Below, one piece after another: positions 8,365 through 17,427 of a stretch of DNA of 64,000 nt. Both the position numbers and the translations under genes were made by a program. Numbering within the stretch: position 1 is the first letter of the stretch; each line of letters opens with the position of its first letter. The notes under the pieces were generated by a model. That model had not been told where the DNA came from and made no database searches. It saw nothing but the letters and a program-made list of their open reading frames with translations. The DNA comes from Seohaeicola saemankumensis. GTDB taxonomy: Bacteria; Pseudomonadota; Alphaproteobacteria; Rhodobacterales; Rhodobacteraceae. The stretch is taken from the NCBI RefSeq assembly GCF_042678485.1, contig NZ_JBHTKR010000003.1, forward strand, positions 124,001-188,000, in the 5' to 3' direction.

Positions 8365-10557
8365 ATGAAGCTTGCGAAATCCGGCTGTCGCGTGATCAGC
8401 AGAGCGCCGCTTCGAGACCGTTTTCCTGGACGCGCCAGTCTTGGCTATCTGGCGCTTTTCGCGCTCTGCGCGCAGCCGCTTCTGGCCCAGGACAACGCCG
8501 CCCCTGCGCTATTTCCGGATCACGGCGAAATGCCCGGCTTCAACATGAACGGTGCGCCGGGCATCGTTGAAATGCCCAGCGCCATGATGGCACCGGATGC
8601 GACGCTGTCGGGCAGCCTGTCGCGAATCGGCGGCATCACGCGGGGCACGGTCACCTTCCAGATCACGCCACGCCTCTCGGGCAGCTTCAGATATGCAGCA
8701 CTTGACGGGCTGACCCGGCTGCGCGGTCAAACAGTGCCCGGCCTTGACGGGGGCACCTATTACGACCGCAGCTTTGATCTGCGCTATCAGGTGCTGCGCG
8801 AAGGCCGCTATCGCCCGGCCGTGACCATCGGTTTGCTGGATTTTGCCGGCACCTCGCTTTACGGGGCGGAATATGTCGTGGCCAGCAAGAGCCTGACTCC
8901 GCGGGTTCGGGTGACGGGCGGCCTTGGTTGGGGGCGTCTTGGCGGTCGCAACGCGATTGCCAGCACCGGCACCCGCGGCACCGAATTGCTGGAACAGGGC
9001 GGCGTGCCCAGTTATGACCGCTGGTTCCGTGGTGACATGGCCGCTTTTGGCGGGGTGGAATGGGCGGTGAACGACCGTCTGACCCTCAAGGCCGAATATT
9101 CATCCGACAATTTTGCGGAAGAGGCTGCGAATGGCCTGCTGACGCCCAAGACCGGGTGGAACTTCGGGCTGGATTACCGGATTGCGGAGGGGGTGCAGGC
9201 CTCGGTGCTGGCGCTGCAGGGCGCGGCGATCGGCGCCCAGATCACCGTGCACACCAATCCGCGCAGCACCGGCACGCCGGGCGGGACAGAAACGGCCCCG
9301 GCGCCGGTCTACCGGCGCAGCGCGGCGGAACGGCGCGACCTTGGCTGGCAGCAGGAGCCCGCACAACGGGATGCCCTGCCCGGGCAGCTTGCACAGGCGC
9401 TGGCCCGCGAGCGCATGGTCATGGATGGGCTGACCCTGACAGACGACCGGGCCCTGCTGCGGCTGATCAACCCGGTCCATGCGTCCGAGCCGCAGGCCAT
9501 CGGCCGCAGCGCGCGCATCATGGCGCGCGTTCTGCCCGGGTCGATCGACACCTTCGTGATCGTGCCGGTCGTCAATGGCATGGCCATGTCGGCCATCACC
9601 TTGAGGCGCGCCGATCTGGAGAATCTGGAACATGCCCCGGCGTCCGCACTTCTTGAGGTGACCCGGATCGAGGATGCGGCCACCGTCGCCCGGATCCCGG
9701 TCACTGACCGGCCTGCCGCGCTGACATGGTCTTTCGGTCCAAACCTGCGCTACAGCCTGTTCGATCCCGACAACCCGTTTCGCGCCGATCTTCTGGCCAC
9801 GGCCAGGGCTGATCTGCTGATCGCCCCCGGCCTTATCCTGTCGGGCGCGATGTCGAAACGGCTGGTCGGCAACCTGGACAGCATCAGCCGGCGTGATGCC
9901 TCGGCCCTGCCGCGCGTCCGCACGGATTACGGGCTTTATGCACAGCAGGGCGATCCCTCGATCGACCATCTGACGCTGACGCATTACATGCGCCCGGGCC
10001 GTGATCTCTATGCGCGGGTGTCGGCAGGTTACCTGGAACAGATGTATGCGGGCCTGTCGGCCGAGCTGCTCTGGAAACCCGTGGACAGCCGCCTTGCCCT
10101 GGGGATCGAGATCAACCAGGTCCGCCAGCGCGACTTTGACCAGCTGTTCGGACTGCGCGACTACGAGGTGACGACGGGCCATGCCTCGGCCTATTACGAT
10201 CTGGGCCGGGGTTTCCACGGGCAACTGGATGTCGGCCGCTACCTGGCCGGGGATGTGGGCGCCACGATCAGCCTGGACCGCGAATTCGCCAATGGCTGGC
10301 GGCTGGGCGCCTTTGCCACGCTGACGGATGTGACGCCCGAAGATTTCGGCGAGGGGTCTTTTGACAAGGGTTTCCGGATCACCGTGCCCCTGGGCCATGT
10401 GCTGGGACAACCCTCGCGCCGGCTGGGCAATGTGACCGTGCGCCCGCTGACGCGCGACGGTGGCGCGCGGCTGGATCTGCGTGACAGGCTTTATGAACAG
10501 GTGCGCGATTATCACCGGCCGGAACTGGAAAAGAAATGGGGGCGGGTCTGGAGATGA
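8365..10557 (+). CDS. yjbH: YjbH-family exopolysaccharide outer-membrane protein
   Basis: A 730-residue exported protein. A signal sequence (LGYLALFALCAQPLLAQ) is followed by the family hallmark NMNGAPGIVEMPSAMM and long amphipathic beta-strand repeats rich in alternating aromatic residues, as expected for an outer-membrane barrel. The closing block (YEQVRDYHRPELEKKWG) is like that of YjbH/GfcD. In enterobacteria the yjbEFGH operon serves extracellular polysaccharide production. The start at 8365 has AGGGATGG just upstream and avoids an odd N-terminal extension. The stop overlaps the next gene's start (ATGA), so the two are translationally coupled. Confidence 0.87.
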   Translation: MKLAKSGCRVISRAPLRDRFPGRASLGYLALFALCAQPLLAQDNAAPALFPDHGEMPGFNMNGAPGIVEMPSAMMAPDATLSGSLSRIGGITRGTVTFQITPRLSGSFRYAALDGLTRLRGQTVPGLDGGTYYDRSFDLRYQVLREGRYRPAVTIGLLDFAGTSLYGAEYVVASKSLTPRVRVTGGLGWGRLGGRNAIASTGTRGTELLEQGGVPSYDRWFRGDMAAFGGVEWAVNDRLTLKAEYSSDNFAEEAANGLLTPKTGWNFGLDYRIAEGVQASVLALQGAAIGAQITVHTNPRSTGTPGGTETAPAPVYRRSAAERRDLGWQQEPAQRDALPGQLAQALARERMVMDGLTLTDDRALLRLINPVHASEPQAIGRSARIMARVLPGSIDTFVIVPVVNGMAMSAITLRRADLENLEHAPASALLEVTRIEDAATVARIPVTDRPAALTWSFGPNLRYSLFDPDNPFRADLLATARADLLIAPGLILSGAMSKRLVGNLDSISRRDASALPRVRTDYGLYAQQGDPSIDHLTLTHYMRPGRDLYARVSAGYLEQMYAGLSAELLWKPVDSRLALGIEINQVRQRDFDQLFGLRDYEVTTGHASAYYDLGRGFHGQLDVGRYLAGDVGATISLDREFANGWRLGAFATLTDVTPEDFGEGSFDKGFRITVPLGHVLGQPSRRLGNVTVRPLTRDGGARLDLRDRLYEQVRDYHRPELEKKWGRVWR

Positions 10558-11252
10558 GGATGCTGGATAGACCGCGCACAAGATCGGCTGCAGCCTGGGC
10601 TTTTGCGGCCCTGGCCCTGGCCGGATGCAGCAACGACCCCAACCGGATCAACTATCGCTCTGTCGTTTCGGGCGTGGCCGCACAGTTTGGCGGCACCCTG
10701 CCCTTTGATGGCAAGACCGCAGGCGCGCGACAGGCGCAGAGTCTGGCGGCCCCGTCCGTGATCCTGGCGCAGACCGAGGCGCCCGTGATCCTGGTTCAGC
10801 CGCAAAACGGCGCTGGCCCTTTCTATATCGTGGGGATTCGCGACAATGGCCCCTGGCGCACCTATGCGACAGGCGCCCGGCAAACCCTTGTGTTGCGCCA
10901 AGGGGTAGTGACGGCCACACGCGGGTTGGGCGGCGATCTTATGGCATCCGACATCGACCCGATGCTGGAACTGCTGCGGGCCAATCGGGCTGGCAAGGCG
11001 CGGCGCGTGATGCAGGTTCTGGATGGCGAGGACGTGACACGCCAGATCGCGCTGGACTGCACCCTGTCAGTGGGAACGCAGGTTCGCACAACCACGGGCA
11101 TTGCCGGGCGCGCCATGACCGAAGATTGTGCATCTGACGACCTGTCGTTTCGCAACAGCTATGTCGTCGACAGGGCTGGCAATGCGCTTCAGTCGGATCA
11201 ATGGCTTCCGACCAGTCAGGGCAGACTGACCCTGACTGTGCTGCGCCCCTGA
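10554..11252 (+). CDS. yjbF: YjbF/GfcB-family polysaccharide lipoprotein
   Basis: A 232-residue lipoprotein. The N-terminus MRMLDRPRTRSAAAWAFAAL ends in the lipobox LAGC with Cys25, followed by Ser-Asn, so it should reach the outer membrane. The body matches the YjbF/group 4 capsule GfcB type: GPFYIVGIRDNGPWRTYATG and a C-terminal NSYVVDRAGNALQSDQWLP. It starts inside the stop of yjbH (ATGA overlap) and is followed by a strong terminator. The order here is H then F, unlike E. coli (E-F-G-H), and no YjbG is present. Confidence 0.85.
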   Translation: MRMLDRPRTRSAAAWAFAALALAGCSNDPNRINYRSVVSGVAAQFGGTLPFDGKTAGARQAQSLAAPSVILAQTEAPVILVQPQNGAGPFYIVGIRDNGPWRTYATGARQTLVLRQGVVTATRGLGGDLMASDIDPMLELLRANRAGKARRVMQVLDGEDVTRQIALDCTLSVGTQVRTTTGIAGRAMTEDCASDDLSFRNSYVVDRAGNALQSDQWLPTSQGRLTLTVLRP

Positions 11253-11273
11253 CGCAGATGACTGCCGACAACA

Positions 11274-11300
11274 AAAAAGGCACCGCAAAGGTGCCTTTTT
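11274..11300. terminator. Bidirectional rho-independent terminator
   Basis: A perfect ten-base stem, AAAAAGGCAC (11274-11283) with GTGCCTTTTT (11291-11300), and a seven-base loop. With A-runs on one side and T-runs on the other it can terminate both yjbF and the convergent small gene at 11325. Confidence 0.9.
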
Positions 11301-11324
11301 CGTGCCATCACAAGCGAAGCTTGA

Positions 11325-11555
11325 TCAGTTGGTGCCCGAACCGCTGGTGGACTGACCCACAACGGAAATCACCGTGAAGCCCAGCGTTGCGAAGGTCAGG
11401 GCCGTCGGCAACGTGACCGGACCCATAAAGCCGATAAGCGGTGTACCCTGGGTGGACAGGATGGTCAGATCATCAGTTGCGGGGGTGGCTTCGTTCGCCA
11501 GAACCGGCGAGACAGAGGCAGCGGCGATTGCGGCTGCAAGTGCAAATTTCTTCAT
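11325..11555 (-). CDS. Small secreted protein, possibly YjbE-like
   Basis: A 76-residue peptide with a clear Sec signal (MKKFALAAAIAAASVSPVLA, cleavage before NEATP). The short mature part is hydrophobic and ends in a Ser/Gly-rich tail (VVGQSTSGSGTN). The start at 11555 is supported by GGAG seven bases upstream. E. coli yjbE, at the head of the yjb operon, encodes a similar small Ser/Thr/Gly-rich exported peptide, so this may be its counterpart on the opposite strand. The similarity is in layout, not in clear residue identity. It shares a terminator with yjbF. Confidence 0.6.
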   Translation of the reverse strand: MKKFALAAAIAAASVSPVLANEATPATDDLTILSTQGTPLIGFMGPVTLPTALTFATLGFTVISVVGQSTSGSGTN

Positions 11556-11726
11556 AACAGTCTCCACTAGTTTACCAGACAACACGTCTTTGCCTACGCG
11601 TTATGATTACTACAAGATTACCGGCCAAAAAAGGGCATGATTGCCCTTTGACGCGGTTTAAATCGAAAAATCTGTAGTTTTGATTAAAATTCCCACCGAC
11701 CACCCTGTGCCGACGGAAAAGTTTGA

Positions 11727-12824
11727 TCAGGTATTGAACAGGAAATGCATCACATCGCCGTCCTTGACGATGTAGCTTTTGCCTTCGGACCGCATCTTGC
11801 CCGCCTCTTTCGCGCCCTGCTCGCCGCCCAGCGCCACGAAATCGTCATAGGCGATGGTTTCGGCGCGGATGAACCCGCGCTCGAAATCGCCATGGATGAC
11901 GCCCGCGGCCTGCGGTGCGGCGGTGCCCTGCCGAATCGTCCAGGCGCGCGCCTCCTTGGGGCCGACGGTGAAATAGGTTTCAAGATGCAGCAGGGCATAG
12001 CCCGCACGAATCAGGCGGTCCAGACCCGGCTCTTCCAGCCCCATCTCGGACAGGAACATCTGGGCTTCTTCGGCGTCCAGCTGGCTGATCTCTTCCTCGA
12101 TCCGGGCGGAAATCACCACATGGGAATTGCCCTGCGCGGCGGCTATTTCGGCCACACGGGCCGAGAGGGCATTGCCGGTTGCGGCATCTTCCTCGGCCAC
12201 GTTGCAGACGTAAAGGACCGGCTTGGTGGTCAGAAGCTGCAGCATCTTCCAGGCTTTGACGTCATCCTCATCGACCTTGACGGTGCGCGCGGGCTTGTCC
12301 GCCTCAAGCGCCGCCAGCGCCATGCGCAACAGGCGATCCTGCTGCACTGCGTCCTTGTCGCCGCCCTTGATCTTGCGCACCAGCCCGGCAAGCCGCTTCT
12401 CGATGCTTTCCATATCGGCCAGCATCAGCTCCATCTCGATGGTTTCGGCATCGCTGACCGGATCGACGCGGCCTTCCACATGGGTGATGTCGTCATCCTC
12501 GAAGCAGCGCAGCACATGGGCGATGGCGTCGCATTCACGGATATTGGCCAGGAACTGGTTGCCCAGCCCCTCGCCCTTGGAGGCGCCTTTCACAAGGCCC
12601 GCGATATCGACGAAGGTCATCCGCGTCGGGATGATCTGCTTGGACCCCGCGATTTTCGCCAGCGTGTCGAGGCGATGATCGGGCACGGCAACCTCGCCCA
12701 CGTTCGGCTCGATCGTGCAGAACGGAAAATTCGCCGCCTGCGCCGCCGCTGTCCGGGTCAGCGCATTGAACAGTGTCGACTTGCCCACGTTGGGCAGCCC
12801 CACGATCCCCATCTTGAAACCCAT
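11727..12824 (-). CDS. ychF: Ribosome-associated ATPase YchF
   Basis: A 365-residue Obg-family P-loop protein that binds ATP rather than GTP. The G1 motif is GLPNVGKST (residues 9-17). The usual NKxD is replaced by NVAE in LYVCNVAEED, the ATP-specific NxxE form. FVDIAGLVKGASKGEGLGN is the G3 region. The C-terminal TGS domain ends VKDGDVMHFLFN. The start at 12824 has AAGGAGG eight bases upstream; a longer frame exists but has no homology. In Rhodobacteraceae it acts on ribosomes and stress responses. It is divergent from trpA and probably transcribed alone. Confidence 0.96.
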   Translation of the reverse strand: MGFKMGIVGLPNVGKSTLFNALTRTAAAQAANFPFCTIEPNVGEVAVPDHRLDTLAKIAGSKQIIPTRMTFVDIAGLVKGASKGEGLGNQFLANIRECDAIAHVLRCFEDDDITHVEGRVDPVSDAETIEMELMLADMESIEKRLAGLVRKIKGGDKDAVQQDRLLRMALAALEADKPARTVKVDEDDVKAWKMLQLLTTKPVLYVCNVAEEDAATGNALSARVAEIAAAQGNSHVVISARIEEEISQLDAEEAQMFLSEMGLEEPGLDRLIRAGYALLHLETYFTVGPKEARAWTIRQGTAAPQAAGVIHGDFERGFIRAETIAYDDFVALGGEQGAKEAGKMRSEGKSYIVKDGDVMHFLFNT

Positions 12825-12960
12825 CTGCGGCCTCCTTGTCTGCAACGCACCGCTCTTAAGCCGGGGCGGCGCGCGGGGCAAGGGCGCAGACTGCATCAAG
12901 GATTGAGTTTACCGCGCGTTTGCGGCACATCGGGGCAATCGCAGGGAAGGACAGCCGCCA

Positions 12961-13752
12961 ATGACTCGTATCGACGCCAAATTCGCCACCCTCACCGCCG
13001 AGGGAAAGAAAGCCTTCGTGGCTTATGTGATGGCGGGCGATCCCGATTACGCAACCTCGCTAGAGCTGATCAAGGGGCTGCCGGGCGCAGGCGTGGACAT
13101 CATCGAGATGGGCCTGCCCTTCACCGACCCGATGGCGGATGGCGAAACCATCCAGCTGGCCGGGCAGCGCGCGCTTGAGGCGGGCCAGACCCTGCAGAAG
13201 ACGCTGGATATGGCGGCAGAGTTTCGCAAGACCGACGACACGACCCCGATCGTGATGATGGGCTACTACAACCCGATCTTCAATCGCGGGGTCGACCGGT
13301 TTCTGGTCGATGCCAAGGCCGCCGGGATCGACGGGCTGATCGTTGTGGACCTGCCCCCCGAGGAAGACGATGAACTGTGCATCCCCGCGCAACAGGCCGG
13401 GTTGAACTTCATCCGGCTGGCAACGCCCACCACCGATGACAAGCGCCTGCCAAAGGTGCTGCAGAACACCAGCGGTTTCGTCTATTACGTGTCGATCACC
13501 GGCATCACCGGCTCGGCCGAGGCCAGCGCCGCCGATGTTGCCCCCGAAGTTGCGCGGATCAAGTCACAGACCGACCTGCCGCTGATCGTGGGCTTCGGGA
13601 TCAAGACGCCGGAAGCCGCGCAAAGCATCGCCTCCGTGGCCGATGGCTGCGTCGTGGGCAGCGCGATCGTGGCGGAACTGGCCAAGGGCTGTTCCGTCGC
13701 CGAGGTGCTGGCCTTCGTGCGGTCGCTTTCAGACGGCGCGCATCGCGCCTGA
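12961..13752 (+). CDS. trpA: Tryptophan synthase alpha chain
   Basis: A 263-residue TIM-barrel subunit that cleaves indole-3-glycerol phosphate and passes indole to TrpB. The catalytic Glu and Asp lie in VDIIEMGLPFTDPMADG. Phosphate-binding glycines lie in GFGIKTPEAAQSI and DGCVVGSAIV near the C-terminus. The family length is normal. It starts at ATG 12961 after GGAAGGACAG. The partner gene trpB is 12 kb away on the opposite strand, so the two subunits are not co-transcribed here. The flanking gene ychF points away, and a MaoC gene converges downstream. Confidence 0.96.
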   Translation: MTRIDAKFATLTAEGKKAFVAYVMAGDPDYATSLELIKGLPGAGVDIIEMGLPFTDPMADGETIQLAGQRALEAGQTLQKTLDMAAEFRKTDDTTPIVMMGYYNPIFNRGVDRFLVDAKAAGIDGLIVVDLPPEEDDELCIPAQQAGLNFIRLATPTTDDKRLPKVLQNTSGFVYYVSITGITGSAEASAADVAPEVARIKSQTDLPLIVGFGIKTPEAAQSIASVADGCVVGSAIVAELAKGCSVAEVLAFVRSLSDGAHRA

Positions 13753-13775
13753 CAGGTCCTGACGGCGTTTATGCG

Positions 13776-14216
13776 TCAGCCTGTCCTGCGGCGCAGGATA
13801 TGGATGGCGGTATAGCGCATCACCGCCTCACCATCCTGGTTGACCACCTCATAGGCGATGGTCGTCCGCCCGCGGTCGGGCCTGGAGGCTGACGGGACCG
13901 AGGCCACGACCTCGCCCCTCGTGGTCAACCTGTCATCGGGGCGCACCGGGCGCAGCCATTGAACATCGGTCATGCCGGGCGAACCCATTGACGCCTCGTT
14001 CCAGACATCGGCCTCAAGCGTTTGCGTGAAGGACGTCAGCAGCGTGTGAAAGCCGCTGGCGATGATCCCGCCATAGGGCGAGGCTTTGGCCGCTGCGGCA
14101 TCCAGATGAAAAGGCTGCGGGTCCCATTGCCGCGCGAAATCGATGATCGCATCAAGCGGCAAGGTCCGTGCCGCGGTCTCGAAGCGATAACCGACCGGCA
14201 GATCATCAAAATACAT
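13776..14216 (-). CDS. MaoC-like hot-dog fold dehydratase
   Basis: A 146-residue single hot-dog domain protein of the MaoC/R-hydratase group. It shows the MYFDDLPVGYRFET opening, the hydratase motif FARQWDPQPFHLDAAAAK with the Asp/His pair, GGIIASGFHT, and the VQWLRPVRPDD block. The members hydrate enoyl-CoA or act as mesaconyl-type hydratases. The start at 14216 is supported by GAGGGAG close upstream. It is convergent with trpA and divergent from the lactate dehydrogenase gene. The substrate cannot be told from sequence. Confidence 0.8.
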   Translation of the reverse strand: MYFDDLPVGYRFETAARTLPLDAIIDFARQWDPQPFHLDAAAAKASPYGGIIASGFHTLLTSFTQTLEADVWNEASMGSPGMTDVQWLRPVRPDDRLTTRGEVVASVPSASRPDRGRTTIAYEVVNQDGEAVMRYTAIHILRRRTG

Positions 14217-14344
14217 GGCATCTCCCTCGCCTTTGTGGTGTTGGCGCAGCCTATCGCGGCCACCCTGTGCTGCAAATGAATGATTGCCTGACAAGGCCCT
14301 GATTGGTAACCAAAGCTAACCAAATCATGCGAAAGGCCGCAGCC

Positions 14345-15511
14345 ATGCCCGTGATCACGAATATCGACGATCTCAAGCGTATCTACCGGCGCAAGACGCC
14401 CAAGATGTTCTATGATTACGCCGAAAGCGGCAGCTGGACGGAACAGACCTTCCGCGAGAACACATCGGATTTCGACCAGATCCGCCTGCGCCAGCGCGTC
14501 GCCGTGGACATGACCGGCCGCAGCACCGCCAGCCAGATGATCGGGCAGGATGTGACCATGCCCGTGGCGCTGGCCCCCGTGGGCATGACAGGCATGCAAT
14601 GCGCCGACGGCGAGATCAAGGCCGCGCGCGCGGCCGAACGGTTCGGCGTGCCCTTTACCCTCTCGACCATGTCCATCAATTCGATCGAGGATGTGGCCGG
14701 GGCCACATCGAAACCCTTCTGGTTTCAGCTTTATACCATGAAGGACACCGACTATGTCAGCCGGCTGATCCAGCGCGCCAAGGATGCGAAATGCTCGGCG
14801 CTGGTGATCACGCTGGACCTGCAGATCCTGGGGCAGCGGCACAAGGACCTCAAGAACGGCCTCAGCGCGCCGCCCAAGCTGACGATCCCGACGATGATCA
14901 ACCTGGCGACGAAATGGTCCTGGGGGATCGGGATGCTGTCGGCCAAGCGGCGGCATTTCGGCAATATCGTCGGCCATGTGAAGGGGATCTCGGACACCTC
15001 CAGCCTTGGGGCCTGGACAGCCGAGCAGTTTGACCCCTCGCTGGACTGGGGCAAGATCGCCAAGATCAAGGAAGAATGGGGCGGCAAGGTCATCCTCAAG
15101 GGGATACTGGACGCGGAAGACGCGAAAATGGCGCTTAGCGTGGGGGCGGATGCGATCATCGTGTCGAACCACGGGGGCCGGCAGCTTGACGGGGCGATCA
15201 GTTCGATCCGCGCACTGCCCTCGATCCTGGATGCGGTGGGCGACAAGGTCGAGGTGCATCTGGACAGCGGCATCCGGTCGGGCCAGGACGTGCTGAAGGC
15301 CTTGGCGATGGGGGCCAAGGGCACCTATATCGGGCGGGCCTTTGTCTATGGCCTGGGGGCCATGGGGCAGGAGGGCGTCAAGACGGCGCTGGAGGTGATC
15401 CACAAGGAGCTGGACATCTCGATGGCGCTCTGTGGCAAGCGCCGGATCGAGGAGCTGACCCGCGACGTGCTGCTGGTGCCCGAGGGCTTCGAGGGCCGCT
15501 GGCAAGCCTGA
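14345..15511 (+). CDS. lldD: FMN-dependent alpha-hydroxy acid dehydrogenase (L-lactate dehydrogenase type)
   Basis: A 388-residue flavoprotein from MPVITNIDDLKRIY onward. The N-terminal KMFYDYAESGSWTEQTFREN, the substrate/FMN segment VSNHGGRQLDG with the catalytic His, and the phosphate-binding DSGIRSGQDVLKALAMGAKG and YIGRAFVYGLGA are diagnostic. It oxidises L-lactate, or a related 2-hydroxy acid, to the keto acid and feeds electrons to the respiratory chain. An upstream ATG at 14327 is also in frame but has no better binding site. It is a single gene, divergent from the MaoC gene. The choice between lactate and other 2-hydroxy acids is uncertain. Confidence 0.87.
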   Translation: MPVITNIDDLKRIYRRKTPKMFYDYAESGSWTEQTFRENTSDFDQIRLRQRVAVDMTGRSTASQMIGQDVTMPVALAPVGMTGMQCADGEIKAARAAERFGVPFTLSTMSINSIEDVAGATSKPFWFQLYTMKDTDYVSRLIQRAKDAKCSALVITLDLQILGQRHKDLKNGLSAPPKLTIPTMINLATKWSWGIGMLSAKRRHFGNIVGHVKGISDTSSLGAWTAEQFDPSLDWGKIAKIKEEWGGKVILKGILDAEDAKMALSVGADAIIVSNHGGRQLDGAISSIRALPSILDAVGDKVEVHLDSGIRSGQDVLKALAMGAKGTYIGRAFVYGLGAMGQEGVKTALEVIHKELDISMALCGKRRIEELTRDVLLVPEGFEGRWQA

Positions 15512-15914
15512 TCCGCAAGAGCCCTCGGGGGTGTCCCATGATGGGACATTTTCGGGGTTGAATGATTTCAACGGGTTGCGGGGCGGCCAAAGGCGTTTTT
15601 TTCGGCTTGGGTGGGCTTGGGCTGTAGTCCGAGACTTCGTCAGCCTCTGCTTTGGTCGCAATCATTCTGTCCGCATAGCCGACCTCGACCTGCACCGCAG
15701 CGAAGGTCTGCTTCCCGCCCCTCGTGTCGAGAAACGCGAACGGCCCAGACCGAACCTTGGCCAAACCGCTAATCGCTGCATCGCAGCTTTCGCATTGCCC
15801 CCGTTAATGGCCGCCGTTAATGCAACTTGCAGCTTTTGATACTCTTCAAAGCAAATGACGCGTTCCAGAAGCATCACGCCAATATGTCCGGATCAAGGCC
15901 CATGCATCCCCGAG
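15512..15914. other. Intergenic region containing a dispersed repeat copy
   Basis: About 400 bases without a convincing gene. The short frames on both strands have biased composition and no domains. The piece at 15668-15719 is one of two copies of a repeat also found near 20.35 kb. Confidence 0.5.
15668..15719. repeat. Dispersed intergenic repeat B, copy 1
   Basis: The segment has CCGCATAGCCGACCT followed, after a few bases, by GCAGCGAAGGTCTGCTTCCC. The second copy at 20340-20392 matches this arrangement with a handful of differences. In translation both give the spurious peptide GKQTFAA on the minus strand. It looks like a small non-coding mobile or REP-like repeat. Confidence 0.6.
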
Positions 15915-16643
15915 CTATTCTCGGCATCGGTGAGCAAAGGCGTGCAACTTCTGGATATCGTCGTCTTGGATGCCCAATTCATCCAAGTGCGTGACCAGCG
16001 AATGAAGATACTCGAAATTCGAGCCTAGCCCGCCTTCCGCCAGAGCGATCATCCTGGCAGCTTCTTCTATGGGCAAATCCGGCATGTAGCGGCGGTTCGT
16101 TCTGTCCATGATGAACACCAGTGCGTCTACCGGCCCCTGGGGCGTGGAAACTTCAAGAAACACCGGGCAATAGGCATCCGCGAACATTTCGCGACGCCAC
16201 ATGAATTTGGTCTCCTGATCAACCAACCCCGCCGCGATCTTGAAAACAACCCCGTCACATTGCCCACCTTGATCAAGTGCGGCCATCAGCCCTGGCCGAG
16301 CGTGGCTACCTCGCCCCCCCTCCAGCCGCATACAAAAACTGCGACGCCATCCGGTTAAAACGCCGCGCCTATATTCCTCGACGTAAACCGCAGGGTCCCA
16401 GATCAGCGAGCCATATGCAAAAACCCAAAGATCTTGCGTCCATCTGCCAGACAGCACCGCCTGCCGATTGGCTTCTCGGGTGTCATGGTCCATGCGCCAA
16501 CCCGGTGGCCACCCTTCGGCCTCGGCTTGTTCATCCAGCTCCGCAAATCGTTCCTGCCCAAAGCGCATCTCTGAGCTGTCTGGTGGAGTGACTAATTTGC
16601 GCAGAGCGGGCGTGTGCTTGAAGACATGTTCGGGAAACGGCAT
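15915..16643 (-). CDS. Gamma-glutamylcyclotransferase (ChaC-like)
   Basis: A 242-residue ChaC-type protein. The nucleotide-like pocket motif is VFAYGSLIWDP (about residues 73-83), and the catalytic Glu is in FMWRREMFAD. The group cleaves the gamma-glutamyl bond of glutathione, giving 5-oxoproline and Cys-Gly, in the cytoplasm. The N-terminal 60 residues are extra and charged. It stands alone between non-coding regions with no operon partners, so regulation cannot be inferred. Confidence 0.85.
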   Translation of the reverse strand: MPFPEHVFKHTPALRKLVTPPDSSEMRFGQERFAELDEQAEAEGWPPGWRMDHDTREANRQAVLSGRWTQDLWVFAYGSLIWDPAVYVEEYRRGVLTGWRRSFCMRLEGGRGSHARPGLMAALDQGGQCDGVVFKIAAGLVDQETKFMWRREMFADAYCPVFLEVSTPQGPVDALVFIMDRTNRRYMPDLPIEEAARMIALAEGGLGSNFEYLHSLVTHLDELGIQDDDIQKLHAFAHRCRE

Positions 16644-17046
16644 GACGTATTCTTGTCGGTTTTGGGTCTTTATAGCCAGAGAAGAATGCAGTGCCGGGCA
16701 AAATGGAGGCAGAACATCTTTTCGAAGGTTAGTGCCGACCTTGGCTCAAGGCGTTGAATAAATTCTTCGCGCCTCTATGTGCTGCGGCATTCGCTCAGAT
16801 AACCGCACGGCCGCCTTGGAGACATGCGGCCCGGAGCGGTCTTCAAAAAACCGCGCAGCAAAGGTCGGCTTGGCGCCCATTCTGGCGATCTTTAGTCTCG
16901 CGGCGAATGCCCGGTTTCGAGCAACTGACCACCTGGCGGCCGAAATCGCTGCTCTGCGGCGCTTTCGAAGCAGGAGGGCTATTGGCAGCGCCTTGCTGCT
17001 TCGGTTGCAACAACCTTCCGCGCGCAGCAATTGGCGCGGCATCAAT
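16644..17046. other. Intergenic region without a clear gene
   Basis: About 400 bases between the ChaC gene and the DUF1127 gene. Frames exist on both strands but are rich in Arg/Ala/Ser and lack domains or good ribosome binding sites. The word CGCAGCAAAGGTCGGCTT near 16.85 kb resembles the core of repeat B, so the region may hold decayed copies. Confidence 0.45.
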
Positions 17047-17220
17047 TCAGCGGCGCAGGCCGATGTCTCTGAGGAAATGCTCATTGGCGTGGCGAAGGTC
17101 GACATCGGAGCCGGGGCGGGGTGCGAAGAGAGACTTCAAGAGCGTCAATGGAAGGCGCAGGGCGCGTGCGAGGGGCGACGTCGTTGTGCGGGTCTGCAGC
17201 GGTGCCGAAAGATCGGTCAT
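17047..17220 (-). CDS. DUF1127 small protein
   Basis: A 57-residue protein ending VDLRHANEHFLRDIGLRR, which is the YjiS-type DUF1127 motif of an Arg-rich helix with the HFLRDIGL tail. Small DUF1127 proteins in alphaproteobacteria bind RNA or affect RNA turnover and phosphate or stress adaptation. The start at 17220 has AAGGA nine bases upstream. The gene lies 207 bases downstream of the 17428-19068 regulator gene on the same strand and may be co-transcribed with it. Confidence 0.75.
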   Translation of the reverse strand: MTDLSAPLQTRTTTSPLARALRLPLTLLKSLFAPRPGSDVDLRHANEHFLRDIGLRR

Positions 17221-17427
17221 GTCTGGTATCCTTCTGAAGAGCCTGCCGGAATGGCCGGTTTGTGAAGCCATGCTGGCAGCCGGAAGGGTGAATGTCCTGA
17301 AGCGGCCCGAACCGTTCCGAAAACTTCGGAAAGGATCGGAATGGCTGGCAGATTCTGCGTTGACGTCTATGGGTTGAAGGCAGCCACACGCGGCGATGGC
17401 CCGAACCCAAAGGGCTGGGTCACGTGG

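Noticed and set aside
13753..13790. Hairpin between trpA and the MaoC gene as a terminator
   Set aside because: CTGACG/CGTCAG stem is short and no T-run follows.
16746..17265. Long frames on both strands over the intergenic region and the DUF1127 gene
   Set aside because: They overlap a better supported small gene and show no domain; Arg/Ala-rich text suggests non-coding high-GC sequence.
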